Shown here in pieces: positions 19,343-28,544 of a stretch of 64,000 bases of DNA. Origin of the DNA: Alphaproteobacteria bacterium (GTDB lineage: Bacteria > Pseudomonadota > Alphaproteobacteria > Rhizobiales > Hyphomicrobiaceae). A model generated the notes under the pieces. It searched no databases, was not told the DNA's origin, and saw only the letters and a list, made by a program, of their open reading frames with translations. A program made the position numbers and the translations under genes. The DNA lies in the NCBI GenBank assembly GCA_022600345.1, contig JAHZKP010000131.1, forward strand, positions 25,588-89,587, given 5' to 3'. The first letter of the stretch is position 1. The number at the start of each line of letters is the position of its first letter.

Positions 19343-21523
19343 TCAGCGAGTGCAAGGCTCGCGCCCAAGCCGTTCCTCCACTGAGTTGGACAGTTGATCC
19401 AATGAATCGACCGTGTCACCGCTGCGTGGGACCCGCGCCAGGGTTTCTTTGGCTCGAGCCAGGTGCTGACAGGTGCTTTCCGGGTCGAGATCGGCGAGGG
19501 CGAGAAGTAGCTGCAGTGACCGGTGCCAGGGCTCCACAGCGTTAGGGTGGGATTGTCTTAGCCGACCGTAAATCTTCAGGGCGATGCGATACTGCTTGCG
19601 AGCTTCATCTGGTTGGTTGATTTGGATATGTATATCAGCGGCCGTTTCGCGCAAAAGAGCCTCATCTAGGTGCAACTGCGGGTTGGCGTGGTCTGCGTTC
19701 GTCGATCCTTCCAAAATGGCGATCGCAAGTCGGTAATGATGCAATGCGTTGCCAAAGTCGCCGGCGTTTGCGAGCGCACGCGCGACTCCATTCTGGGCGA
19801 CAGCGAGTTCGCGCTGCCAACGCAGGTTCGACGGGTTGCGCGCCGCGACGGATTCCCGGATTTCCCGGCTCTTTTTAAAGTTGGCGAGGGCTAGGGGGAG
19901 ATTCTGGAGCACCAAGTGGGCATCACCCAGGCGTTCGTGGCCGTTGGCCAGATCGCGCTGCAATTCGACATTTGCGGTGTCGGACGCAGCGAGGCGCTGA
20001 CGCACATCGAGTGCCCTTTGATACTGCTCCAAAGCGCGCTCACGTTGGCCCTCGATACTGAGCAACTCGCCCTGCCTGATATGGCTGACCGCCAGGCTGC
20101 GGTTCCATCGCACGTTCGTGTCATCCTTGTTCTTCAAGGCGAGAAACAACCGATGGCTATTCTCAAAGTGCTGTTTGCTCTCTTCGGCGTTGCCGAGTGC
20201 GCGGTGAACGAGTCCCAGGCGTTCGTGGCTGGCGGCGAGGTCGTATCTGGCCCCTGGTCCAGAATCAGAGCGGACAGCAAGTTGGCCCAGGATTTCGTGG
20301 CCTTTTTTGTAGTACTCGATTACGGCTGCGGGATCGTTGGCTGCTTGCAGCGCATCGCCGGTTGACGTGTAAGCAACCGCAAGTTGGCGTTGCCAGTCGG
20401 GCAACTTCGTCTGCGGACTAACATGAGATTTGGCAATCGATAAACTCTTGCGAAAAGCTGCCAAGCCTTCATCCTGGCGGCTGGAAGCGCGCAGGGCATG
20501 GCCCATTTCGCGATGAGCAACGATAAGATCGCGGACGTATATGGTTGTGTTCGGTGAAGTCTCGACAAGCTTTTCGAGCAACTGCACGGCCTCTTGGGTA
20601 CGCTTCAACTGTTCGTCGTGCTCGCCGACGCGGTCGTAGCTGCGCGCAAAGGCAAGCAGGACAGCGGCCTGACGACGGCGCAGTTCGGGCGTCTTGCGGC
20701 CTTTCGATGCAAGGCTCTGGAAGATGGATTCCGAATTCTTGAGCAGGCCGATGGTGTAGGCTTCGGGGAAGCCGACGCGTTCAGAAAGGCGAGTGGCTTC
20801 GGAGACGAATCCCGATCCGGCTTTCAACGCCTCAGCCAAATTTTCTTCGGCGACCAACAGGTTGCGGTAGGCAAAGACGGCGCTGGCGATCGCAGCGGCA
20901 GTCAGCAGCGCCATCGCCGCAAAAATGCCTACCCACATGCGGCGCCTGCGTCGGCGGCGCAATTCCGCTCGACCGACGATGACGTCCAGCGGAAGGCCGA
21001 TTAGGCTGGCAACGACTTTCTGCAATGCGAGCCAATCGCCATCGCCGTCGGGACGAGAATCGGCAGCGACAGGCTCAACCGGCTGTGGCAGGTCGTTGCC
21101 TTTGGCATCGACCAGGTGCCTGACCGCCGGCGGGAAGGGATCGCGTTCGGCGTCGCCGGGTTCTCCCGACTTGATGATGGGGATCACCCGCTCATGGCAA
21201 CCAAACGTTTTGAAAAGACGGATCTCCTCATTTACGTGCTTGCTTCGCGCGGCTGCGGGCGAGCAAATAACGACGAGCGCATTTGAATTTTCGATCGCCT
21301 CAAGCGTTTGTTTCTTCAGTGAGTGCCCGGCAGAAAAGTCGTCTCGGTCGCGGAAGACCGGGGCGAGTGATTTCGGGACCGGACCAAGCGGCGTCTCCCG
21401 ACCTACTAGGGTGGAGTCGATTGGGTAGGTCTCAAGAGCATGATGGAGCCAGCGGGCAAACCGCTTGTCGGCGTGCGAATAGCTCAGGAAGGCGGAAAAT
21501 TTCTTGGTCGCCGGTGCAGGCAT
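19343..21523 (-). CDS. TIR-transmembrane-TPR protein
   Basis: The start at 21523 has AGAAGG eight bases upstream. The 726-residue product begins with a TIR domain (residues 8-185): FSAFLSYSHAD, PVFRDRDDFSAG, and SPAAARSKHVNEEIRLF, where Glu99/Glu100 sits where the catalytic Glu of NAD-cleaving TIRs is found. An Arg-rich stop-transfer stretch (189-195) precedes one membrane helix at about 197-219. The remaining 500 residues are TPRs with the repeated E-R-L-G and A-L-x-x-Y/F-x-x-S signatures. By the positive-inside rule the TIR faces the cytoplasm and the TPRs the periplasm. It is the first gene of the minus arm, followed by the CHAT protease. Confidence 0.88.
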   Translation of the reverse strand: MPAPATKKFSAFLSYSHADKRFARWLHHALETYPIDSTLVGRETPLGPVPKSLAPVFRDRDDFSAGHSLKKQTLEAIENSNALVVICSPAAARSKHVNEEIRLFKTFGCHERVIPIIKSGEPGDAERDPFPPAVRHLVDAKGNDLPQPVEPVAADSRPDGDGDWLALQKVVASLIGLPLDVIVGRAELRRRRRRRMWVGIFAAMALLTAAAIASAVFAYRNLLVAEENLAEALKAGSGFVSEATRLSERVGFPEAYTIGLLKNSESIFQSLASKGRKTPELRRRQAAVLLAFARSYDRVGEHDEQLKRTQEAVQLLEKLVETSPNTTIYVRDLIVAHREMGHALRASSRQDEGLAAFRKSLSIAKSHVSPQTKLPDWQRQLAVAYTSTGDALQAANDPAAVIEYYKKGHEILGQLAVRSDSGPGARYDLAASHERLGLVHRALGNAEESKQHFENSHRLFLALKNKDDTNVRWNRSLAVSHIRQGELLSIEGQRERALEQYQRALDVRQRLAASDTANVELQRDLANGHERLGDAHLVLQNLPLALANFKKSREIRESVAARNPSNLRWQRELAVAQNGVARALANAGDFGNALHHYRLAIAILEGSTNADHANPQLHLDEALLRETAADIHIQINQPDEARKQYRIALKIYGRLRQSHPNAVEPWHRSLQLLLALADLDPESTCQHLARAKETLARVPRSGDTVDSLDQLSNSVEERLGREPCTR

Positions 21524-21692
21524 TTCTCAAGCCTTCTCCGCAACGAAATCGCTACTACCCAATGTCTTGCCGACACCGTAATGCGCGGCTCGATAATGTC
21601 TGACGCAAAACATTTTGACTTACATGAGCAGAATAATCCAGTAGGTTGGTTATATTGTATTGATCAGTTGGCGATCGTCGGGGGCACTGTCC
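21524..21692. promoter_or_regulatory. Shared divergent control region of the TIR/CHAT locus
   Basis: These 169 bp separate the two arms and must contain both promoters. A TTGACT hexamer at 21615-21620 could be a -35 box, and AT-rich TATATTGTAT lies at 21651-21660, but the spacing does not form a standard sigma70 promoter. No operator palindrome was recognised. Confidence 0.4.
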
Positions 21693-22229
21693 ATGCTTTT
21701 CCGCTCTTTTTCGCATAGCGTTTTCAAATTCGTCGCCGTTTTCGCCCTTTGTGTTGCGAATGGTTCGCCTCTTCATTCCGGCGGTGTTGATTTCTGTAAG
21801 GGCCTGGAAAGAGCATTAGAAGCAGCACCCGACCTAACAGACATGATAGGCCCCTCTGTAATGGGTTCCTTCGGTGATTGGCGGGCCAAGCAGCATATCG
21901 ACGGCTTCGAAATGTGTGCCATTTCGCTTACCAAGGGCATCCTAACCTACAGTTGCAAAAACGATTTCGGCGCTAAACGAAAGAGCGCCGAGCCTTCATT
22001 CGTCGAAATCGAGGAAAAGGTTTCAGCTTGCCGGGACACGTGGCAAGTGCGCCACCTCAACACTGCTCAAGTGCGCGTAACTGCGTTCGCGGATGACGCG
22101 GTCATCGGCCGCGCGGTGCTGATGCTAAGCGAAAATTCGAAGAGCACGTTTGAGGGAAATAAGCACGTCTTGCAGCCGTACTGGCGTGTGCAGTTAATGG
22201 TTGTGGACGTTCGTAAAGCACAGCGGTGA
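21693..22229 (+). CDS. Small exported protein, first gene of the plus CHAT arm
   Basis: ATG 21693 is preferred over 21660: it follows a GGGGG ribosome site and opens a signal peptide (FKFVAVFALCVANGSPLHS). The product has 178 residues with Cys pairs (FCKGLERAL, MCAISLTKG, YSCKNDFG, ACRDTW), suggesting disulfides after export. Spacing of the Cys and the closing YWRVQLMVV strand suggest a compact alpha/beta fold. No family recognised. The gene ends four bases before the CHAT start, so the two are probably co-translated. Confidence 0.6.
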   Translation: MLFRSFSHSVFKFVAVFALCVANGSPLHSGGVDFCKGLERALEAAPDLTDMIGPSVMGSFGDWRAKQHIDGFEMCAISLTKGILTYSCKNDFGAKRKSAEPSFVEIEEKVSACRDTWQVRHLNTAQVRVTAFADDAVIGRAVLMLSENSKSTFEGNKHVLQPYWRVQLMVVDVRKAQR

Positions 22230-22233
22230 TCGA

Positions 22234-25200
22234 ATGAAAATCGTGTTGAAGTCCTATGTTTTGGCGGCCCTAGTCTTCATCTGCGCAAGCTCGTTAATGG
22301 TCATTCCACCGCAGGCACGCGCACAAACGTCGGAGCCGGTGGAGCCAAACACAACCAAATCAGAAAACGTCAACAAGGCTGCCGACGTCGCGGCTAGCAA
22401 GCTTCTGCTCAAGGCCCATGTCGACCAGGACCTGCCGATGCTCATCAGGCTGGGAAAATCGTGGTTCCCGGCGATTGCAGGCGGTAAGCAAGTGCTCGAT
22501 CCCAAGGACAGTGAGGCGCTGCTTGCCTATGCCGATGCACTATTCGTTTACGGGCTCGCCGCCGATGCGGAAAACGTGCTGGCACATTTCGATGTTAAAG
22601 TCGAAGACGCCGGGACAGACAGCAAGGGCGTTGCAAGACTGCGCGCGTGGCATGCGATCCTCAGCCTAGAACATATGTTCCGCAAGTCATCAAGACAAGC
22701 CATGTTCGCCTCGGTGATGGACCCATCCGCGAAGCTCACGGAGATTTTTCGCGATACCCGAAAGGCGCTGGCCCGGGCGCAAGAGCTGACTAGCGGCATT
22801 GATGAACCTGCATTCAATTTTCGGATCGAGTCAGTAGAGCAGGGGCTTGCGAACGCCGCCAAGACAGGCAGGAAAGAGGCAGTTCGGAATAGCTTCGAGG
22901 CGGCGATGACGCTTGCTGACCGTTGCCAAAAGTCCGACATTTCTCACAATCGTAAGAGCAATCATATCACGCCGATCTGCATTCGCTTGGCACTCGATGC
23001 TGCGGCATTGTTCAGTGCGGCAGGAAAGTCGGAAGCCGAAGCTTATTCGTATCTAAAGGCAAAGCGAGAGACTTACCTTGTTAGGCTCACCGCCAAACAT
23101 CCCCAGTGGGCTATTTTTCAACAGCAGTTTGCTAATGCTGCGCGAATGGCTGGCCAGACTGACGAGGCGCGTGCCGCATTTGAGCTGGGCCATGCATATT
23201 GGGAAACAGTCAGCGACTTTGCACCGATGGATCACGCCCATGCCGGCGCAGCCGTGTTCTACATGGGGCTCAACGATATTGAAATGGCGGTTGGGGCTTT
23301 TAAGAAGCAATTCGATGCCCTGGCAGCCAGCTTCGACAGCGACGATCCGGAACTTGCAAAAAAGGCATTATGGATCATCGACTGGAGCGCCTCCGGGGCA
23401 GGGGAATTCGCCAAGATCGGGATCTTGAGCGCCATCCTGGGTGATACGAAACGACTTGCGCTCGGTAATACAGGGCGGCGCAAGCTGCTCAATCGGCTGG
23501 CATACGAATACCAGGAAGCCGGTTTCGTCGAAGAAGCACGACATATGCGACGGCGCATCGATAAGATGCCCCTGCCAAGCGGCGTTGTGAAGCTGCTCTC
23601 CGACGTAGAGGCCGGGCGCCTGAAGGGGAAGGCGCTGGACCAGAAGAGACTCAACCAAGTCCTGACCGAAAGAGATTATTCGACCGCTTACCGTCTCAAC
23701 AAGTTGGCGACGGAGCGGCTCATTGAGGAACTGGGATTACAGGGCGACGGCGTGCTACTGGGCGTCCTAACGACGGCGGGCGACATGCAAGCGGTTGGCA
23801 AGGAGGCGGAAGCGTTTAGATACCAGGAGCGCTATTTCCGGAAACTACTCAATCTGAAGGATCCAGACATAAATCAGCTTCGCCTCGCATTGGGCCTTCA
23901 CGCTGATGCGCTGGAGGATAACGGCCACCAAACTCTCGCTGATTATTACCGCGACGAGGCCGCGACGAGACTAGCGACGCATCACCTCTCGCGCGCGGAA
24001 GGGCTGTGGAATTCGAAAGGGGACTTCCTGGAATTTGGCACCCAACTGGCGCACGCGAACGGCCGGCTTGCCGAAGTCGGCCGCAACCGCCTGCGAATGT
24101 TGGACGTGTATCAGAGCTACCTCAAGCGCGCGCTGGCGCCAGGGGGCGCTGATGGTGACCGTGCGATTCATCTAGTTCACGATTACGCCTCCTGGCTGCA
24201 GGAGAATGGCGAAGTTGAGCTCGGTAAGGCCGTCAATGATACGGCTGTATTCGCCAGGGTACACAAGAAGTCGCAGGCCTGGCTGTGCCACAGCCTGCGA
24301 AGTGTCGATACTAAGAACCAGAATGAACTGGCCTGCCCCGATATACAGCAAGAAGAATTGCGAGACCCCAAGCGACGTGTCCGCGTCACGCCCAAAGAGG
24401 AAGCCTTCTCCCAATTGCGTCGCACAGCGTTGCCTGAGGAAGTGCACGCCAAATTGGAGTTGCTAAAAAAGCAGGTCGATTTCCTGCCGGCCACCAACCT
24501 TATCGTCATGGCCGACCGCAAGCGTAGAAAGCAGCCAGTGTTGGCTAGGGCTATTCGCCTTGCCGTCTACGACACGCTCAAGATGCTGAAGTATCGCAAT
24601 GCAGCTCTGGAGGCCCATGCGCTAAACAGCCTCGCCCACGACTTCCTGGCCGGTAGCGAAAACAACCTGGCACAGGCTACTTGGCGCATGGCGGTCGACA
24701 TTCTGATAGCCGACGGCGCCTACATCGATTCTGGATTAGGTAAAGTCGTCGTCGGGCTTATAGAGAATTATTACCTAACGGGAACGCCCGAGACCGGCGA
24801 CGCGCTTGCGAAAAAAATTCTAGCGGACATCGCTGATATGCCGGCTGCCCGCCGCCTCAAGAAGCGCATTAACGATGCGCTCAAACTTGCGCGTAAGAGA
24901 CTGGCGCGGAAACAAGAAATACAGTCGGCCCGCCAGATCACTCCGATTGAGGCCCCGCAATGGGCGCTCGAAATCGTCACGGGGCACGAAAAAACTGAAG
25001 CTCTCAAGCTCTTGTCGAAGGCGAAACTCGCGAGCCGGCTGGGAACACTCGTTGCGGGATATGCCTCGTTGCGGGATCGCGAGGGGACCGGCCGCAAACT
25101 GGCGGCGTTGCACGAGGCAGCAGCCGAGACATTTGGCGAAGCTCACACTTTTACGGGGATGCTAGCGTTCCGGCGCGCACAATGGATTCTGCTCGACAGG

Positions 25201-27327
25201 TCGTTTCGACATGCCGTGCCGCTGTTACGGCAAGTTGCCGCGAGCAAACAGCCAACGGTCGATGATATCCTCCAATTGCACAACTTGTACGTCCCGGCCA
25301 TGTGGCAGTACGCTGCGCGCGCTCTTGAACACTACGAGGGTACCGCCCAGCGTCTACGTGCGATTGAGGCGCAAGCGGGTGGCCTTCTAGAGCGAGCCGG
25401 CGGCGAATTGTCAAAGGCAGAGGCAGAGCAACTCACCGTTCTGGGGAAAGCCTACATTGCGGCCGCGGAATACGAAAAAGCTGCAAAGGTATTCGTGCGT
25501 CTGGCTGGGTCGAATGCCTCAGTTGGCGCCCCGGCGTTTACCGTCGCCGAACGCGCTGGACGCGAAGGAACCAGCGAACTGAGCCTGGCTTGCGGCGGCG
25601 AATACGTCATTGGACTCGGATCCGCGGGACGCGACGTGCAGGCCGACTGTGCGGTTGCCGTTGGCCATGTACTTGCAGCATGGCTCCGCCGCGTGAGCGA
25701 AGGCGCGCGCGAATTTGTTGTCGCTTCGGATAACGCCGCTCGGCGCAAATTACGCGACATCATCAATGGCCGGATGTCACACTATTTCTCTAATTTTTCC
25801 AGCCTGCTGGGCGTCCCGCACGACCGTGTGCAGGCTTTGCTTGCCGAAGGACTGGCCCTGGCTGAATTTGTGAATTCGAACGACACCGAGTCTGCAGCTG
25901 CCGGCTTGCTGCTGCGCAGCAGGCTTGGGAAGAGCCATCCAGGCGGAGCAGCAGCCATTGGCGCTTATCGCAGGGCAAGCGACGACTGGCGGCGCGCAAC
26001 CCGCGATCTCATCTTTGTCAAAACGGGTGAGAATACCGAAGCGCTTAAGGCCGCGGTCGACCGGAAGCGGCAGAGGCTCGATCAATTGCGACTGCGCCAT
26101 GCCGACATCCTGCGCGAGCACCGGCTTCTCAGCCTTAATACTTCGCTGGATATTGGCGCCATCCGACAGGCATTGGCGCCCGACGAGGCGATCATCTCTT
26201 ACTTTGTTGACGAGAACATCAAGATCGCCTGGGTCCTGCGCCGCGGTGGTATTTACGCCTTCAATCTGTCGTTCGTGCTTGAATCGTTGCGCCGCGACGT
26301 GCGACTGCTGCGGCGAGACCTCAATCCGGCAGGGACCTTAAAGGACGTCAACGTCGCGCGGTCTCATGCGCTTTATCAGGCACTGGTCGGGCCGCTGCAT
26401 GATGCACTTGCCGGCGCGACGACGTTGTTCATATCTCCCGGTCCTGAGTTGTCCTGGCTGCCGTTCGATGCACTGGTGACACGTCCGCCCAAGCAGCCGA
26501 CCTGGACGGTCGACGCAGACTGGCGGCCGCATTGGCTGATCAGCGATTTTGGTGTCGCCCTGCTACCGGCAACTTCGGTATTTGCGGATCTGCGGGGCAA
26601 TGGCGGCGAACAGGGACGGGCCGCAAAACTTATCGCGGCTGGCGCGCCGCATCTGTCGACTGCTGGAAAAGACGATACCCAGACATCGGTGGCAGCATTC
26701 GAAAATGGGCGGGCGAACCCGCAATGGCTCGCGCAATTCGAACCGCTGCCGGCGGCCGTTACCGAAATCAACGATGCGCGCGCTGCGTTCCCCGATGGCG
26801 CCGCTGCAACCGTCACCGGTCCGCAATTTACGGAAACGTGGATGAAGTCAGCGAACCTCAAGGACTATCGGTTCATGCTGTTGGCCACCCACGCTAAAGC
26901 GGGTTCAGCGACGAATCCAGCGTTCATGCTCATGAGCGAGCCCGCGCATGGCAGCGGCTCTGACGGTGCGATGACAGCAACAGAGATCAGGGATCTCGAC
27001 CTCGACCTGGACGTCGTCTTTCTCAGCGCCTGCGAGACGGGCCGCGGCCGGGGCAACACCGGTGGCTATGGCCCACTGGTGTCAGCATTCTATAGTGCAG
27101 GCGCGCGGAATATCGTCGCAACGCACTGGCCAATCGCCTCGAAAGCTGCAGGTGCGGTCACAGTACCGGTGCTACGACAGTTGGCTCGAAACGGCGTCGG
27201 TGAAATTGTACCTGCACTGACGGAAACCAAGCGAAGGCTCAGCAAAATGGGGTCGCAATTCAGTCACCCCGCCCACTGGGCAGCATTCTTCCTGGTTGGC
27301 GCCCCACGCAAGGAGGTTGCGGAATGA
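22234..27327 (+). CDS. Second giant helical-repeat CHAT-domain protease
   Basis: ATG 22234 is chosen because GGTGA lies just upstream and a signal peptide follows at once (SYVLAALVFICASSLMV, cleavage after QARAQ). The product has 1,697 residues. About 1,250 residues are helical TPR-like repeats without the Sel1 signature seen in the other CHAT protein. The CHAT domain covers about 1,300-1,690: YFVDENIKIAWVLRRGG, then FISPGPELSWLPFDAL, His1553 in LLATHA and Cys1600 in LSACETG. The dyad is intact. The paralogues share the C-terminal domain but little of the repeat part, so they may recognise different partners. Exported caspase-fold proteases are unusual. Confidence 0.87.
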   Translation: MKIVLKSYVLAALVFICASSLMVIPPQARAQTSEPVEPNTTKSENVNKAADVAASKLLLKAHVDQDLPMLIRLGKSWFPAIAGGKQVLDPKDSEALLAYADALFVYGLAADAENVLAHFDVKVEDAGTDSKGVARLRAWHAILSLEHMFRKSSRQAMFASVMDPSAKLTEIFRDTRKALARAQELTSGIDEPAFNFRIESVEQGLANAAKTGRKEAVRNSFEAAMTLADRCQKSDISHNRKSNHITPICIRLALDAAALFSAAGKSEAEAYSYLKAKRETYLVRLTAKHPQWAIFQQQFANAARMAGQTDEARAAFELGHAYWETVSDFAPMDHAHAGAAVFYMGLNDIEMAVGAFKKQFDALAASFDSDDPELAKKALWIIDWSASGAGEFAKIGILSAILGDTKRLALGNTGRRKLLNRLAYEYQEAGFVEEARHMRRRIDKMPLPSGVVKLLSDVEAGRLKGKALDQKRLNQVLTERDYSTAYRLNKLATERLIEELGLQGDGVLLGVLTTAGDMQAVGKEAEAFRYQERYFRKLLNLKDPDINQLRLALGLHADALEDNGHQTLADYYRDEAATRLATHHLSRAEGLWNSKGDFLEFGTQLAHANGRLAEVGRNRLRMLDVYQSYLKRALAPGGADGDRAIHLVHDYASWLQENGEVELGKAVNDTAVFARVHKKSQAWLCHSLRSVDTKNQNELACPDIQQEELRDPKRRVRVTPKEEAFSQLRRTALPEEVHAKLELLKKQVDFLPATNLIVMADRKRRKQPVLARAIRLAVYDTLKMLKYRNAALEAHALNSLAHDFLAGSENNLAQATWRMAVDILIADGAYIDSGLGKVVVGLIENYYLTGTPETGDALAKKILADIADMPAARRLKKRINDALKLARKRLARKQEIQSARQITPIEAPQWALEIVTGHEKTEALKLLSKAKLASRLGTLVAGYASLRDREGTGRKLAALHEAAAETFGEAHTFTGMLAFRRAQWILLDRSFRHAVPLLRQVAASKQPTVDDILQLHNLYVPAMWQYAARALEHYEGTAQRLRAIEAQAGGLLERAGGELSKAEAEQLTVLGKAYIAAAEYEKAAKVFVRLAGSNASVGAPAFTVAERAGREGTSELSLACGGEYVIGLGSAGRDVQADCAVAVGHVLAAWLRRVSEGAREFVVASDNAARRKLRDIINGRMSHYFSNFSSLLGVPHDRVQALLAEGLALAEFVNSNDTESAAAGLLLRSRLGKSHPGGAAAIGAYRRASDDWRRATRDLIFVKTGENTEALKAAVDRKRQRLDQLRLRHADILREHRLLSLNTSLDIGAIRQALAPDEAIISYFVDENIKIAWVLRRGGIYAFNLSFVLESLRRDVRLLRRDLNPAGTLKDVNVARSHALYQALVGPLHDALAGATTLFISPGPELSWLPFDALVTRPPKQPTWTVDADWRPHWLISDFGVALLPATSVFADLRGNGGEQGRAAKLIAAGAPHLSTAGKDDTQTSVAAFENGRANPQWLAQFEPLPAAVTEINDARAAFPDGAAATVTGPQFTETWMKSANLKDYRFMLLATHAKAGSATNPAFMLMSEPAHGSGSDGAMTATEIRDLDLDLDVVFLSACETGRGRGNTGGYGPLVSAFYSAGARNIVATHWPIASKAAGAVTVPVLRQLARNGVGEIVPALTETKRRLSKMGSQFSHPAHWAAFFLVGAPRKEVAE

Positions 27328-28055
27328 GTAGTTCTCAAATGACAGCCGTCGCGATCGTTGCAGCGACGATGGCCTTTGCCTCTTTCGGGGCTTTGGCCGA
27401 CGACACATATCTCGTGGTCGGGGTTCAAGGTGGCTCGTCGCTCAAACTCGGCCAGCGTGTTGCCAGCAACCGAAAGTTCGCCGTTGCTGCCGGTGCCAGC
27501 GTCCGCCTAGTCTCAAAGCGCGAGGTCGTTGTCGTGCGTGGACCTAAATCGACAACCGTCGGTCAACCGCGCACGGGCCAGAGGGCCAACTCCTCAATCG
27601 GCCGGACGTGGGACCGGTTGAGCAGTGGATTGAAATCTGTAACCAACCTTACTGAACTTCGCGGTTCTAGTGATGAAGCGCTTCCCGATGACCCCTTGGT
27701 GCTAGACGGCAACACGAGTGGAGTACGCTGCGTCATCGGGGAACGCCCTGTGATCCACGCGGGACCGCACGACGATTCGTCCGGCCTGAAGATCGTCGAA
27801 CGCAGCACCGGCGCGACAGGGTTTGTGTTTCCTAGTGACAATAGTCCGCGTTGGTTGTGGCCCGATACACTCAAGGTCAAAGACGAAGGCAAATATGATT
27901 TATTCTGGAGCGATGCTGATCGTGCCGTGACCTGGATCGCTCGAATTGGGGCGCCAGCCTCGTCAAAGAACGCGCTGGGATCGTTTCTGGAGAAAGGATG
28001 TACGCAGCAGGCGTATATCGCGCTCCTGCGCATGCCGCCTGACCGAGAATTCTAG
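27324..28055 (+). CDS. Exported protein coupled to the second CHAT protease
   Basis: The start overlaps the CHAT stop as ATGA. The 243-residue product has a signal peptide (VAIVAATMAFASFGALA) followed by a short beta-rich unit, GSSLKLGQRVASNRKF then ASVRLVSKREVVVVRGPKS, resembling FecR-like or prepilin-assembly beta repeats. A central segment is Ser/Thr/Arg-rich and the C-terminal 100 residues contain two Cys. No family is firmly recognised. Tight coupling suggests it is an inhibitor, activator or substrate of the CHAT enzyme. Confidence 0.62.
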   Translation: MSSSQMTAVAIVAATMAFASFGALADDTYLVVGVQGGSSLKLGQRVASNRKFAVAAGASVRLVSKREVVVVRGPKSTTVGQPRTGQRANSSIGRTWDRLSSGLKSVTNLTELRGSSDEALPDDPLVLDGNTSGVRCVIGERPVIHAGPHDDSSGLKIVERSTGATGFVFPSDNSPRWLWPDTLKVKDEGKYDLFWSDADRAVTWIARIGAPASSKNALGSFLEKGCTQQAYIALLRMPPDREF

Positions 28056-28153
28056 TCCCGGCCCGATCAGGCATTTGTTAGTGACCTGAGCCCCTTTTCC
28101 CATCCAATCAGAGATAGAGCCCTGGGTTGGTTGAACCGCTCCCCATCTTTGGA

Positions 28154-28339
28154 TCACCGGGGGTTGGAAAATTCTCCGGTTGGCGCCCTTCCGGGGCTAG
28201 CCCCGGAAGGGCAAAACATCAGTTCGATCGGGGTCTTGTTGCCGATCGATGAGTGCGGACGCTTCATCGTCTCTCCTCGCTCTCGCGGCCAAGCCGCAAT
28301 GCGAGAATTTTCCATGATTCGCCGGTCCAGTTTCAGGGG
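28154..28339 (-). pseudogene. IS3-family transposase C-terminal remnant
   Basis: Read on the minus strand, 28215-28266 encodes RPHSSIGNKTPIELM, the RPHSxLGxxTPxEF-type tail of IS3-family OrfB (DDE) transposases. Upstream residues (LDRRIMENSRIAAW) are too degenerate to align and no start, DDE core or OrfA is present. The frame ends at the stop at 28154-28156. The fragment is therefore a dead remnant between the CHAT locus and tRNA-Arg. Confidence 0.6.
28185..28212. repeat. 28-bp perfect palindrome
   Basis: The arms GCCCTTCCGGGGC and GCCCCGGAAGGGC meet at a central CTAG with no mismatch. It lies inside the transposase remnant and may be a secondary palindromic insertion or a terminator hairpin. 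GC-rich intergenic hairpins of this type are frequent in Rhizobiales-like genomes. Confidence 0.75.
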
Positions 28340-28467
28340 CTCAGGTCAGAGGAAATCTGATAGAAAATTGACCCTGGAACCGCAGATCATAGACCCCGCC
28401 CCCGTTTTCGACGAAGAGCCGCTCATTTTGGATCGACGGGGAAAATTCGCTAAATTATTGGAATGAT

Positions 28468-28544
28468 TGGCGCACCCGGCAGGAGTCGAACCTGCGACCT
28501 TCGGAATCGGAATCCGACACTCTATCCAGCTGAGCTACGGGTGC
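28468..28544 (-). tRNA. tRNA-Arg (anticodon CCG)
   Basis: The reverse strand folds as a complete tRNA. Acceptor GCACCCG pairs with CGGGTGC; the D stem is GCTC/GAGT; the anticodon stem TCGGA/TCCGA closes loop TTCCGAT, giving anticodon CCG; the T loop is TTCGACT. The 3' CCA appears encoded (28468-28470). It reads CGG codons. The 3' end faces the accessory region. Confidence 0.95.

Noticed and set aside
28131..28466. 111-codon plus-strand frame
   Set aside because: It is antisense to the IS3 remnant, whose minus-strand frame carries the recognisable transposase motif.
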